From Petrimonas mucosa (GTDB lineage: Bacteria; Bacteroidota; Bacteroidia; Bacteroidales; Dysgonomonadaceae): DNA of 64,000 nt. How positions within the stretch are numbered: the first letter of the stretch is position 1; each line of letters opens with the position of its first letter. Below the pieces are notes generated by a model. That model had not been told where the DNA came from. It searched no databases and saw only the letters and a list, made by a program, of their open reading frames with translations. A program made the position numbers and the translations under genes. Of this stretch, positions 24,455-33,962 are shown one piece after another. Location: NCBI RefSeq assembly GCF_900095795.1, contig NZ_LT608328.1, forward strand, positions 1,233,001 through 1,297,000, written 5' to 3'.

Positions 24455-25139
24455 GTTGTGTTGTGATTTTGTTAAACATATCCATTGCCCATTGCAACTG
24501 TTCTGTTATCGTGACATTTGAATTGTCCAGTTCAATTGCATCGGGAGCTTTTCGTAGCGGGCTCTCCGAGCGTGTTGTGTCTCTTTCGTCCCGTTCGATG
24601 ACGTTGGCCAGAGTCTCTTCGTAGGAGACAGGCGTGCCCTTGGCCTGAAGTTCTTCGAAGCGACGTCGAGCCCTCACTTCGGGGGAGGCTGTGAGGAAGA
24701 TCTTCAATTCGGCATCGGGGAAAACCACGGTGCCGATATCTCTGCCATCCATGACCACTCCCTTCTTTTTCCCCATAGCCTGTTGCTGGCGCACCAGCTC
24801 CTTCCGTACAAACCCAAGGGTGCTTACGCGGCTTGCGCCATTTCCAATTTCGAGCGACCGGATCTCCCGCTCGACATTCTCGCCGTTCAGATAGGTCTCC
24901 TGTTGCCCTGTGGGAGCTGTCTCAAAGGAGATGACGATTTCTGAAATGTGCTTCTGTAAAGCCGCCTCATCAATTGTTGTATCGGTCATCCAACCATTGC
25001 GGTAAGCAAACAGGGCTACCGCCCTGTACATGGCCCCGCTGTCGATATAGGTATAACCCAACTCCTTTGCCAATCCTTTGGCTATAGTACTTTTGCCGCA
25101 CGATGAGAAGCCATCCACAGCGATATTTATTTTTTTCAT
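24447..25139 (-). CDS. cmk: Cytidylate kinase
   Basis: 230 residues from MKKINIAVDG at 25139. This start is chosen because the P-loop VDGFSSCGKSTIAKGL then begins at residue 8, as usual; a Met 12 codons upstream is less likely. YIDSGAMYRAV follows, then VMDGRDIGTVVFPDAELKIFL near 130 and RDERDTTRSESPLRKAPDA for CMP binding. The enzyme phosphorylates CMP and dCMP. Its gene overlaps ispH by 8 bases. The cmk-ispH pairing is, as I recall, common in Bacteroidetes. Confidence 0.95.
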   Translation of the reverse strand: MKKINIAVDGFSSCGKSTIAKGLAKELGYTYIDSGAMYRAVALFAYRNGWMTDTTIDEAALQKHISEIVISFETAPTGQQETYLNGENVEREIRSLEIGNGASRVSTLGFVRKELVRQQQAMGKKKGVVMDGRDIGTVVFPDAELKIFLTASPEVRARRRFEELQAKGTPVSYEETLANVIERDERDTTRSESPLRKAPDAIELDNSNVTITEQLQWAMDMFNKITTQHE

Positions 25140-25215
25140 CCCTGTCGAAAAAACAATTGCTGACCTTGTAAACAACTACACAGTCGGAATGTTTTCGCAA
25201 TTGCAAGGTTTTTCT

Positions 25216-26853
25216 TTAATCTTCGTCGGCCAGAAAGTTCGGATAGAGGTAATTTGTAGGTGGAACAAACGTCTCCTTGATGGTCTGCGGCGATACCCAG
25301 CGGAGCAGATTGAACAGTGAACCTGCCTTGTCGTTGGTGCCCGATGCACGGCCACCGCCGAACGGCTGCTGGTCTACAACGGCTCCGGTGGGCTTGTCGT
25401 TGATGTAGAAGTTGCCGGCAGTATGGGTGAGCCGGGTTGTCAACTTCTCGATATTGCTCCTGTTGCTGGAGAAGATCGCTCCAGTAAGCGCATAGTCGGT
25501 GGTCGTGTCGAGAATATCGAGCGTCTCGTCCAGCTTCTCCGGTTCGTAGAGATAAACGGTGAGTATGGGGCCAAACAGCTCTTCCCTCATCGTGACGTAG
25601 TCTGGCTTTTTGGCCAGGATAACGGTCGGCTCAATGAAATAACCTTTAGACTTGTCGCATTTTCCACCCATGATCACTTCGGCATCGGGCGACTGTTGTG
25701 CCTCGGCAATCTTGCCTGCCAGTTTATCAAACGACTCCTCGTCGATAACCGCGTTGATAAAATTGGTGAAATCTTCCGGTACGCCCATTTTTATCGACTG
25801 CAGATCCGCTTCCATATAACTGCGTACCTCCTCCCAGATGGTTGTGGGGATATAGGCCCGGGAAGCGGCAGAACATTTCTGTCCCTGGTATTCGAACGCT
25901 CCACGCGTAAGGGCGGTGGCCACCTCCTTGGGGTTGGCAGTTGCGTCGGCAAAAACATAATCCTTCCCTCCCGTTTCACCTACAATACGGGGATAAGACC
26001 TATATTTCTCCATATTCCCGGCGATGGTTTTCCACATCCCGTTGAATACAGCAGTAGAGCCGGTGAAATGGAGACCGGCAAATTCCCGATGATTGAAGAT
26101 CACGTCGGCAGCTTCCTTGCCACCTGTGTAGACCAGGTTGATCACACCGTCGGGCAGTCCCGCCTCTTTCAACACTTGCATGATGAGGTGAGCCGAATAG
26201 ACCGCCGTTTTCGACGGCTTCCAGACTACGGTGTTGCCCATCAGTGCGGGGGCTCCACCCAGGTTGCCGGCTATGGAGGTAAAGTTGAAGGGGGTGAGTG
26301 CGAAGACAAATCCCTCCAGCGGTCGCCAAACCGTACGGTTCCATGTTCCTGGAGCCGAATTGGGCTGCATGCCGTAGAGTTCATACATATTGCGTACGTT
26401 GAACCGGTAAAAGTCGACCAGTTCGCAAACGGCATCGATCTCCGATTGGAATGCATTTTTAGACTGGCCGATCATGGTGACGGCATTGAAATCGTACCGG
26501 TAGGGACCGGCAATCAGTTCGGCCGCCTTTAGGAAAATTGCCGCACGGCTTTCCCAATGCATCGCTTCCCAGGCAGGTTTTGCCTTGAGTGCGGCCTCGA
26601 TAGCCATTTGTACGTGGGTTTTGTCGCCCTGATGATAATGTCCCAACAGGCGTTGATGGTCGTGCGGAGGGCGGATATCGGATAGATTTCCCGTCCGGAT
26701 CTCTTTCCCGTCGATGATCATCGGGATCTCCAAACCTCCTCTATTCAGTTCAGAGAGTTTCTGCTTCAATGCTTCTCGTTCAGGTGATCCCGGTGCATAG
26801 CTTTTTACGGGTTCGTTCTTGATTTCGGGCAATTTGTAGACTCCTTTTGGCAT
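25216..26853 (-). CDS. pruA: L-glutamate gamma-semialdehyde dehydrogenase (1-pyrroline-5-carboxylate dehydrogenase)
   Basis: 545 residues from MPKGVYKLPEI (26853), 13 codons inside the longest frame. It oxidises glutamate semialdehyde to glutamate with NAD. The general-base Glu is in IVGETGGKDYVFAD and the catalytic Cys in QGQKCSAASRAY. FTGSTAVF is the usual nucleotide-binding turn, and PFGGGRASGTNDKAG lies near the end. The length fits the class without proline dehydrogenase. Its partner, a separate proline dehydrogenase, lies at 27700-28884 on the other strand, so proline breakdown is encoded as a divergent pair around a small lipoprotein gene. Confidence 0.95.
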   Translation of the reverse strand: MPKGVYKLPEIKNEPVKSYAPGSPEREALKQKLSELNRGGLEIPMIIDGKEIRTGNLSDIRPPHDHQRLLGHYHQGDKTHVQMAIEAALKAKPAWEAMHWESRAAIFLKAAELIAGPYRYDFNAVTMIGQSKNAFQSEIDAVCELVDFYRFNVRNMYELYGMQPNSAPGTWNRTVWRPLEGFVFALTPFNFTSIAGNLGGAPALMGNTVVWKPSKTAVYSAHLIMQVLKEAGLPDGVINLVYTGGKEAADVIFNHREFAGLHFTGSTAVFNGMWKTIAGNMEKYRSYPRIVGETGGKDYVFADATANPKEVATALTRGAFEYQGQKCSAASRAYIPTTIWEEVRSYMEADLQSIKMGVPEDFTNFINAVIDEESFDKLAGKIAEAQQSPDAEVIMGGKCDKSKGYFIEPTVILAKKPDYVTMREELFGPILTVYLYEPEKLDETLDILDTTTDYALTGAIFSSNRSNIEKLTTRLTHTAGNFYINDKPTGAVVDQQPFGGGRASGTNDKAGSLFNLLRWVSPQTIKETFVPPTNYLYPNFLADED

Positions 26854-26891
26854 AATGCGTACAATTTTTGTGCGGTTAATTATTGTTGTCA

Positions 26892-26899
26892 CAAATCTA
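26892..26899 (-). promoter_or_regulatory. -7 element ahead of pruA
   Basis: The minus strand reads TAGATTTG about 39 bases upstream of the chosen pruA start. No clear TTTG lies 20 bases further up, so the call rests on the -7 element alone. It sits over the upstream Met of the longer frame, favouring the later start. Confidence 0.4.
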
Positions 26900-27093
26900 C
26901 AAAAAAAGGTGGATAAGTGGGTTTTGTAGATGGATAAATTGTAAAAAATATAGCAAGCAGCTCTTGTGCAGGATCTCTAATGGTTGTTTGAGAAAGTTTT
27001 GGGAAATATTTTTTAACATTTTTGGAGCAGCGTTTCTATTATTTTTTCATCTATAATCTGTATTATTGTAACTTGGTTTTGGTTATGAGTGGG

Positions 27094-27573
27094 ATGAGAA
27101 GGAATACCATTGTAATGTTGTTCGGGCTTCTGATGGCCATATTGTCGGCTCTGCCCGGCTGTTCGCGCGTCGATGAGCTGGGGTTGGAGAGCTCGCTTTA
27201 CCGGCAATCGCCTTACGGTAAGTGGAAACTGCAGGGGTATGGAAGCAAGGGAAGTCAGCTGAAACAGTTGGCCTTGGGCAAAAATCCGAATGCCTTCACG
27301 CTGACTCTGCATGCCGACGGCACTTTTAACGGTATCTCCTCGGTCAACGAGATCAGGGGAACCTACAGTTGCGACCTGAAGCACCACAACATCAGTTTTT
27401 CACAGATCGATACCGAGAACAACCGCAGGGCGAGTGAAACCAGGGAGGGCAATCTCTATCTGGACCGGCTGGTGAAGGTGTATAAGTATGAATATAAGGC
27501 TTCTGCGGATCAACTCTATCTCTATTACTCCAATACCGAATACCTGCTCTTCCTGAAGTTGCCCGACAAGTGA
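27094..27573 (+). CDS. Small lipoprotein, META/HslJ-like beta fold suspected
   Basis: 159 residues from MRRNTIVMLFG, with MSG at 27085 as an alternative start. A signal peptide ends in the lipobox-like ALPGC. The mature part begins around SRVDELGLESSLYRQSPYGKWKL. It continues with LTLHADGTFNG, EIRGTYSCDLKHHNISFSQ and LYYSNTEYLLFLKLP. The pattern of 'kWkL ... F..dG.f.G ... G.Y' resembles small META or lipocalin-like domains of Bacteroidales lipoproteins, but I cannot assign a family firmly. It is divergent from pruA and followed by proline dehydrogenase 126 bases on. Confidence 0.65.
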   Translation: MRRNTIVMLFGLLMAILSALPGCSRVDELGLESSLYRQSPYGKWKLQGYGSKGSQLKQLALGKNPNAFTLTLHADGTFNGISSVNEIRGTYSCDLKHHNISFSQIDTENNRRASETREGNLYLDRLVKVYKYEYKASADQLYLYYSNTEYLLFLKLPDK

Positions 27574-27699
27574 AGCGCCCTGGCCGGCCAGCGACTTCCC
27601 TCCAGACATATTTTTCGGTCAAAAAATGGGGCCGGCTGGAATCAGATTGGTAAAAACTGTTTATTTTTGTTCCTGAAATCTAAATACTCAACAGAATAT

Positions 27700-28884
27700 A
27701 TGCCGTTGACACATCATCTTATCGATTTTGACAATTCAGAAATAGCCTTCCGGAACAGATCGAATGCCGAATTGAGACGGGCCCATCTGCTGTTTAAGGT
27801 AATGAACAATGCCGGTCTGGTAAAGACGGGAAAACAACTGGTCAACCTCGCCTTTGCCATCCGTTTCCCGATCAGTGGAATTTTACGAATAACCATTTAC
27901 CGGCAATTTGTGGGTGGAATGTCGATTGACGACTGTGCTGCCACCATTGAAAAACTGGCTGCGCGTAACGTGGGGACAATCCTCGATTTTGCAGTTGAGG
28001 GGGAAGAGCGTGATGATCTGTTTGACGCCACCTGCGCCGAAGTGATCCGGACGGTGGAGTTTGCCCACAACAACCGGAACGTGCCCTTCAGTGCATTCAA
28101 GATTACCGGTGTCGGCCGGTTCGATCTGCTTGCAAAGGTGAGTGAGAAGGCCGAGCTTACTGAGGATGAATCGGCAGAATACAAGAGGATTTACGACCGT
28201 GTGGAATCTATCTTCAGACGGGGTTACGAACTGGGGGTTCCGGTGCTTATCGACGCGGAGCATACCTGGATCCAGCCTGTGCTGGACAATCTGGTGCTGG
28301 AGATGATGGAGCGATATAACCGGGAGGCGGCCATTGTGCAGAACACCTACCAGATGTACCGTCACGATGCTATTCACCGGTTGAAGGAGCATCACCGGAT
28401 TGCACTCGAGAAGGGGGTGAAGTTCGGGTTGAAGATTGTGCGCGGGGCCTATATGGAAATCGAGCGAGCACGAGCCGCCGAGATGGGTTATCCCTCCCCC
28501 ATCCAGCCAGACAAGCCGGCTACGGACAGGGATTTCAATGAGGCGATCCGTTACTTCGTGGAAAATGTCGATACAATCCACTTTATGGTGGCTACCCATA
28601 ACGAGGAGAGCTCGAACCTGCTTGCACAGTTGATCGATGAACGGGGCTTGCCCCACAACCATCCGCACATCTATTTCTCGCAACTTTACGGTATGAGCGA
28701 TCACATCACTTTTAACCTGGCCGAGAAGGGTTACAACGTGGTAAAGTATGTGCCGTACGGGGAGGTGAAGACCATGATGCCCTATCTTTTCCGCCGGGCA
28801 GAAGAGAATAGTTCGGTCAAGGGCCAGTCGAGTCGTGAGTTGAAGCTTATCGAAAAGGAGGTTGAGCGAAGGAGGGGTAAATAG
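27700..28884 (+). CDS. Proline dehydrogenase
   Basis: 394 residues from MPLTHHLIDFDN. The longer frame adds 11 residues across a promoter-like TATTTTTG at 27662-27669 and is unlikely. The FAD-dependent TIM barrel shows FAIRFPISG, TILDFAVEGEE, AFKITGVGRFDLL, LIDAEHTWIQPV, FGLKIVRGAYMEIERARA, MVATHNEES and FSQLYGMSDHITFNL near the C-terminus. These match PRODH motifs, including the Arg/Tyr residues that bind proline. It oxidises proline to pyrroline-5-carboxylate and passes electrons to the quinone pool. PruA, encoded divergently upstream, finishes the pathway. Confidence 0.93.
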   Translation: MPLTHHLIDFDNSEIAFRNRSNAELRRAHLLFKVMNNAGLVKTGKQLVNLAFAIRFPISGILRITIYRQFVGGMSIDDCAATIEKLAARNVGTILDFAVEGEERDDLFDATCAEVIRTVEFAHNNRNVPFSAFKITGVGRFDLLAKVSEKAELTEDESAEYKRIYDRVESIFRRGYELGVPVLIDAEHTWIQPVLDNLVLEMMERYNREAAIVQNTYQMYRHDAIHRLKEHHRIALEKGVKFGLKIVRGAYMEIERARAAEMGYPSPIQPDKPATDRDFNEAIRYFVENVDTIHFMVATHNEESSNLLAQLIDERGLPHNHPHIYFSQLYGMSDHITFNLAEKGYNVVKYVPYGEVKTMMPYLFRRAEENSSVKGQSSRELKLIEKEVERRRGK

Positions 28885-28902
28885 GGACCGGTACGATCCT
28901 TC

Positions 28903-29787
28903 CTATTTCAACAGTATGATCAGTACCGATCCGGTGACCATGATGGCAGATCCAATAATCTTCCTGCCGATTGATTTTTCGCGGAAAAAAGTGTATCCGA
29001 ACAGAATGGTTACGATGGCCGAAAGCTGGAATAGCGACAAGGCATATCCCACCGGCATATGATCGAATGTGTAGTTGGTGGTGAGTTGCATCATTCCTAT
29101 ACATCCGGCCAACAGGAGAAATTTGCCCGTCCGGCCCGATTTTGTTGCCCTGACGAGCTCCGATTTAAGGTTCAGCTTGCCGGAAAAAAGCACGAGAAAG
29201 GAGAAGATTGCGCCAAACAGGCACCAGCTCATAAAGGCCACCGCGGCCGATGATACCGCGATTACCTTTTTAATGAAGACCGCCTCGACGGCGGTAAGGA
29301 GCATTGCCCATATCCTGAACTGTATCTCGGGGCGGTTCAACAATTTCCATGAGAATCTCGCCTCGGTTGTATCCAGGACGAAGTAGCTGCCGTAAATGAT
29401 CAATGCAATTCCCAGGATACCCCAGCCATTGGGGATCTCCGAGAGAAGGAAGATGCCGAAAATAATCCCGACAACCGATTTGTATGAGTTGATGGGTCCC
29501 AATACCGAGAGGTCGCCCAGTTGAAGTGCCTTTACCAGCAATCCGTTGCCCAGCGCACCAGCGATTCCGCCAAGGATCGAGTAGAGCCAGAAATCGCTGT
29601 CGGGTGAGGGGATCTCTGTAAAGAACAGCGAAATGCCGCAGGCCACAGATAGCAGGAAATAGGTCAGAAAGTTGACAACCAGCGGATGGTTTCCCCGTGA
29701 TGCCAGTTGTTTCTGGAAAACATTGGCAAGCGGGTTGGAGAGTATCCTCAAACCTACCGCTATGGTCACTGAAACGGTTTCGCCCAT
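28903..29787 (-). CDS. EamA/DMT-family membrane transporter
   Basis: 294 residues with about ten predicted membrane helices in two repeats of five, the layout of drug/metabolite transporters. Gly-rich helices such as YSILGGIAGALGNGLLVKAL and SYKSVVGIIFGIFLLSEIPNGWG carry the conserved Ser/Gly and Glu positions. The second half ends in SIGRKIIGSAIMVTGSVLIILLK. The substrate cannot be told. It follows sucB by 5 bases and converges with the proline dehydrogenase gene 18 bases away, so it may be cotranscribed with sucAB. Confidence 0.85.
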   Translation of the reverse strand: MGETVSVTIAVGLRILSNPLANVFQKQLASRGNHPLVVNFLTYFLLSVACGISLFFTEIPSPDSDFWLYSILGGIAGALGNGLLVKALQLGDLSVLGPINSYKSVVGIIFGIFLLSEIPNGWGILGIALIIYGSYFVLDTTEARFSWKLLNRPEIQFRIWAMLLTAVEAVFIKKVIAVSSAAVAFMSWCLFGAIFSFLVLFSGKLNLKSELVRATKSGRTGKFLLLAGCIGMMQLTTNYTFDHMPVGYALSLFQLSAIVTILFGYTFFREKSIGRKIIGSAIMVTGSVLIILLK

Positions 29788-29792
29788 CCGGT

Positions 29793-31067
29793 CTACAGCT
29801 CCAGTAACTCTTTCTCTCCGCTGCTCTTTCCGAAGAGCATATCTGTGGGATTTTCAAGTAACTGTTTTACCCTGACCAGGAAGCCAACCGATTCGCGCCC
29901 GTCGATCATTCGGTGGTCGTACGACAGCGCCACATACATCATTGGCCGTACAACTATCTCTCCGTCAATCACCACCGGCCGGTCCATGATATTATGCATC
30001 CCCAGGATGGCAGACTGCGGGGGATTGATGATCGGCGTAGACATCATCGATCCGAAAACACCTCCGTTGGTTATTGTAAATGTTCCACCGGTCATTTCGG
30101 GAATGGCGAGTTTCCCTTTGCGTGCCTTGTCGGCTACTGCGGCGACAGCCTTTTCAATCTCGGCCAGCCCCATGCTCTCCACATTCCGGATTACGGGGAC
30201 CAACAGACCCTTGGGAGTACTTACAGCTACCGAGATATCGGCATAGTCATAACTGGTTATGTTTTCTCCCTCCATCGTCGAGTTTACGCTCGGAAATTCC
30301 TGCAGCGCAATGGCACAGGCCTTCATGAAGAACGACATCATGCCCAGTTTGATTCCGTGTCTTTCGACGAACTTGTCCTGGTATTTTTTCCGCAGATCCA
30401 TGATCGGCTTCATGTTTACCTCGTTGAAGGTGGTCAGCATGGCCGTCTCGTTCTTTACAGCAACCAGGCGCTCACTCAACTTCCGGCGCAGTGAACTCAT
30501 CCTGCTGGTTTTGGATTCCCGACTTGCCGGCTTTTTCAGTCCGCTTACGGGAGCTACACCGCTAGCCGATAGCACCGCCTCTACATCCGAACGTTTCAGC
30601 CGGCGCAGCCCGTTTATCACATCCTCCACCGACAGGTCATTCTCTTCCATTACCCGTTTGGCCAAGGGAGTAACCTTTACGTTTTCATATTCGCCGGTTG
30701 CAGGTTTTTCCCCTTTTTCGGGCTGTTTGGGCGTTGCCGGTCCGGCTGCTGCCGGTTGTTCCGGCCTGATGGCTTCCGGTGAAGCAGGCTTCCCGCTTTT
30801 CGGTTCCGGCTCTGCCGTTTCGGGTTGAACGGCGGTGTCGATGGTGCAAGCCAGGGAACCTACCTCCAGGCTATCGCCCTCTTTAGCTTTCAGCGATACC
30901 TTTCCCGATTCTTCAGCAACCAGGGTCAATGTTGCCTTTTCAGACTCCAACTCTGCAATTTCACTGTTTTTAGTGACGACAGCGCCGTCAGCAACCAGCC
31001 ATTTGTAGAGTTCGACATGTGTGATCGACTCACCGGGACTGGGAACCCTTATCTCTATTATTGCCAT
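29793..31067 (-). CDS. sucB: 2-oxoglutarate dehydrogenase E2 (dihydrolipoamide succinyltransferase)
   Basis: 424 residues with three parts. The lipoyl domain (1-80) has the lipoylated K44 in [11 protein letters not shown] Pro/Ala/Glu-rich linker follows, then an E3/E1-binding domain near 125-160 ([19 protein letters not shown]). The catalytic acyltransferase domain (195-415) carries the active-site [16 protein letters not shown] near the C-terminus. It forms the core of the OGDH complex with SucA, encoded 18 bases upstream. No dihydrolipoamide dehydrogenase gene is present in the window. Confidence 0.95.
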   Translation of the reverse strand: MAIIEIRVPSPGESITHVELYKWLVADGAVVTKNSEIAELESEKATLTLVAEESGKVSLKAKEGDSLEVGSLACTIDTAVQPETAEPEPKSGKPASPEAIRPEQPAAAGPATPKQPEKGEKPATGEYENVKVTPLAKRVMEENDLSVEDVINGLRRLKRSDVEAVLSASGVAPVSGLKKPASRESKTSRMSSLRRKLSERLVAVKNETAMLTTFNEVNMKPIMDLRKKYQDKFVERHGIKLGMMSFFMKACAIALQEFPSVNSTMEGENITSYDYADISVAVSTPKGLLVPVIRNVESMGLAEIEKAVAAVADKARKGKLAIPEMTGGTFTITNGGVFGSMMSTPIINPPQSAILGMHNIMDRPVVIDGEIVVRPMMYVALSYDHRMIDGRESVGFLVRVKQLLENPTDMLFGKSSGEKELLEL

Positions 31068-31085
31068 GATGAATTACGATTTATG

Positions 31086-33803
31086 CTATTTCATTGCTTC
31101 CGTTATGATCTCTGCCTGATGTATCTTGTGGAGAGCTGTCAGCCCTTCCGCGGTAACACCGCTTGGGGGGCGGCTGATGATTTCCAGTTTACAGTCGCCC
31201 ATCCACTGTTTAACAAACAATGCGGCTCCCATGTTCAACGGTTCTTCCTGAACCCAAACAAGCTTTGCATCTTTCCTGTATCCTTTCAAAATCTTCTTGA
31301 GCTGCTTTTCGGGGAAGGGGTAGAGCTGTTCGATGCGGATGACGGCGATATGACCGGCACCGGCCTTCCTGCGGGCGGCCTCCAGTTCGTAGTATATCTT
31401 TCCCGTACATAGCAGCACCTTGGAGACTTTAGACGGGTCCGCCTTGTCGTCGCCAATCACCTCCCTGAAATGACCTTCGGTGAAATCGGCAAGGGTTGAG
31501 GTACATTCGGGGTGACGCAGCAGACTCTTTGGCGTGAAGAGAATCAGCGGAACCCGGATGTCGCGGTGCAGCTGCCTGCGGATGACATGGAAATGGTTGG
31601 CCGGGGTGGTGGGGTTCACCACCTGCAGGTTGAGGTTGGCACACTGGGTGAGAAACCGTTCCATCCTGCCACTCGAATGTTCTGCTCCCTGGCCTTCATA
31701 GCCGTGAGGCAGGAACATCACCAGACCCGATTTGACGCCCCATTTCTCGTGTGCAGCCGAGATATACTGGTCGACAATTACCTGACCCACGTTGAAGAAG
31801 TCGCCGAACTGCGCCTCCCAGATGGTTAGCCCGAACGGGTTAGCGAGTGAATAGCCATACTCAAAACCCAGCACGCCATACTCGTTAAGAGGTGAGTTGT
31901 AAACACGTACGGTAGCATGTTCGCCTCCCAGGTTCTTCAGCGGGAAATATTTCTCTTCCCCGTCTTCGGTGATGATCTCCGCGTGCCGGTGTGAAAATGT
32001 GCCCCGTTCGGAATCTTGTCCACTCAGCCTGACCGGATAATTCTCCTTGGCCAGTGATGCGTAAGCCATCAACTCACCCATGGCCCAGTCGTAGGCATCG
32101 GTTTTGATCATGTCGGCCCTTTGAGAGAAAAGTTTGATGGTCTTGTTGTAGAACCGTTTCCCTTCGGGCAACGTGGTAATCCGTCGTGCCAGATCGAGGA
32201 ACATCTCTTTGGAGATGGCTGTGTTGCAAACTGTTTCGAAATCTTCCGGCAGTGGCGACCGGATCTCCCGGTACTGTTCCTTGAGGAAGGAGTGGATGTT
32301 CAACTTTCTGCTTTGGTTAGCTTTTGCATAGGCCTGATCCAACACATCCTGAAACCCTTTCAACCGGGTTTCATACTCCTGCCGGGTGAGCACCCCTTCG
32401 TCGATCAGTCTCTCCGCATAGATGTCGCGAGGATTTTTATGCTTGGCGATGATTTCGTACAGCTTGGGCTGCGTGAAACGGGGTTCGTCCCCCTCGTTGT
32501 GCCCATATTTCCGGTACGATAGTAGATCGATAAAGACATCGATATTGAATTTCTGCCTGAACTCCAGTGCCAGTTTGGCTACAAAGACCATCGCCTCCAC
32601 ATCGTCACCATTTACGTGAAATACGGGCGACTGCGTCACCTTGGCAATATCGGTACAATAGGTGCTGGAGCGAGCCTGTAGATAGTTGGTGGTGAACCCG
32701 ACCTGGTTGTTGATCACGATGTGAATGGTTCCGCCCGTTTTGTATCCGTCCAGCTTTGAAAACTGGATTGTTTCGTAAACGACTCCCTGTCCGGCAATGG
32801 CGGCATCGCCATGGATCAGGATGGGCAACACCTGGTTGTACTGGTAATCGTGTGCCAGTTCCAACCGGGCCTTGGCGATCCCTTCCACCACGGGTCCCAC
32901 TGCCTCCAGATGGGAAGGATTGGGCGACAGGTTCACCGAAATTTTCCGTCCCTCATGGTCGATGGTATTGTTGTACCCCAGGTGATATTTAACGTCGCCA
33001 TAGAGGTTCTCCTCTTCGTAGTTCTCTGCCGTGAACTCCCGGAATACCTGATAGTAGGGTTTCTTCATTATGTTGGTCAGCACGTTGAGCCTACCCCGGT
33101 GTGCCATTCCGATAACGATCTCGTTTACATCGTAGTCGCCTCCCAGCGTGAGGATCGCATCGAGCGCGGGGATTATCGCTTCCGATCCCTCCAGGGAGAA
33201 CCGTTTCTGTCCTACATATTTCCTGTGCATGTAATCCTCAAATCCTGAGGCTTCAACCAACCGGTCGAGGATATGCAGTTTCTGCTCTCCCGAAAGAGGC
33301 TCCTGATTGCGGCACCCCTCCATCTTCTGTTGCAGCCACTGTACGATCTCCGGTTTGGTCATGTAGCGATATTCCACCCCGATCGACTTGCAGTAGGTCT
33401 CGTTCAGGTGTTCAACAATTTCCCTCAGGGTTGCCCTGCCTATCCCGATCTCCTTTCCGGCCTCGAACTCTGTATCCAGGTCCTCTTCGGAAAGGTTGAA
33501 GTTTTGAAGGTCGAGGGTAGGGGTGTATGACCTCCGCGTACGGACCGGATTGGTCTTGGTGAACAGATGTCCCCTGCGCCGGTAGGCGGTGATCAGGTTC
33601 ATCACGGCAATCTCCTTGGCCGGAACTCCAGCACCACCCTCCGTTTTCCGGGGTTTAGTCGGGAAGTGCTTGATAGCCAGGTCGAATCCCTGAAAGAAAA
33701 AGCGAAAACTCTCGTCCACATTTTCCGGATTCTCCTTATACTGCTTATACAATGCCTCTATGGCTCCTATATCCATAAAATTTATCTTATTTCCGGTATC
33801 CAT
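31086..33803 (-). CDS. sucA: 2-oxoglutarate dehydrogenase E1
   Basis: 905 residues, full length for OGDH E1. The N-terminal FMDIGAIEALYKQYKENPENV matches the E1 docking segment. GMAHRGRLNVL, LIHGDAAIAGQGVVYET and INNQVGFTTNYLQARSS make the thiamine diphosphate and substrate site. HNEGDEPRFTQP and SGQDSERGTFSHRHAEI follow further on. M10 (MDIGAIEALY) is an alternative start. SucA decarboxylates 2-oxoglutarate and hands succinyl to SucB. The organism also has the ferredoxin-linked KOR just upstream on the same strand, so it can oxidise 2-oxoglutarate to either NADH or reduced ferredoxin. Confidence 0.96.
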   Translation of the reverse strand: MDTGNKINFMDIGAIEALYKQYKENPENVDESFRFFFQGFDLAIKHFPTKPRKTEGGAGVPAKEIAVMNLITAYRRRGHLFTKTNPVRTRRSYTPTLDLQNFNLSEEDLDTEFEAGKEIGIGRATLREIVEHLNETYCKSIGVEYRYMTKPEIVQWLQQKMEGCRNQEPLSGEQKLHILDRLVEASGFEDYMHRKYVGQKRFSLEGSEAIIPALDAILTLGGDYDVNEIVIGMAHRGRLNVLTNIMKKPYYQVFREFTAENYEEENLYGDVKYHLGYNNTIDHEGRKISVNLSPNPSHLEAVGPVVEGIAKARLELAHDYQYNQVLPILIHGDAAIAGQGVVYETIQFSKLDGYKTGGTIHIVINNQVGFTTNYLQARSSTYCTDIAKVTQSPVFHVNGDDVEAMVFVAKLALEFRQKFNIDVFIDLLSYRKYGHNEGDEPRFTQPKLYEIIAKHKNPRDIYAERLIDEGVLTRQEYETRLKGFQDVLDQAYAKANQSRKLNIHSFLKEQYREIRSPLPEDFETVCNTAISKEMFLDLARRITTLPEGKRFYNKTIKLFSQRADMIKTDAYDWAMGELMAYASLAKENYPVRLSGQDSERGTFSHRHAEIITEDGEEKYFPLKNLGGEHATVRVYNSPLNEYGVLGFEYGYSLANPFGLTIWEAQFGDFFNVGQVIVDQYISAAHEKWGVKSGLVMFLPHGYEGQGAEHSSGRMERFLTQCANLNLQVVNPTTPANHFHVIRRQLHRDIRVPLILFTPKSLLRHPECTSTLADFTEGHFREVIGDDKADPSKVSKVLLCTGKIYYELEAARRKAGAGHIAVIRIEQLYPFPEKQLKKILKGYRKDAKLVWVQEEPLNMGAALFVKQWMGDCKLEIISRPPSGVTAEGLTALHKIHQAEIITEAMK

Positions 33804-33904
33804 CGGTATGTTGTAATCGTTAATCTATTCAAACTGTTAAGATGATGATTTTGTTCACTTTTTTGCAATATATTTATAGGATTATAGTCCGATATGTGAT
33901 AATA

Positions 33905-33932
33905 AAAGGGACGGAGCAGGCCCCGTCCCTTT
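33905..33932 (-). terminator. Terminator of korAB
   Basis: AAAGGGACGG, an 8-base loop and CCGTCCCTTT, followed on the minus strand by TTATTATC. It lies 30 bases after the korB stop and separates the korAB unit from sucAB. Confidence 0.75.
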
Positions 33933-33962
33933 CTATACTGTCATATATGACCTGTTCGTTAC

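Noticed and set aside
25423-26532. A 369-codon plus-strand open frame opposite pruA
   Set aside because: The minus-strand pruA has intact Cys and Glu motifs; the antisense translation shows no domain.
27883-28704. A 273-codon minus-strand open frame within proline dehydrogenase
   Set aside because: The plus-strand reading has all PRODH motifs in order; the minus frame is a codon-bias shadow.
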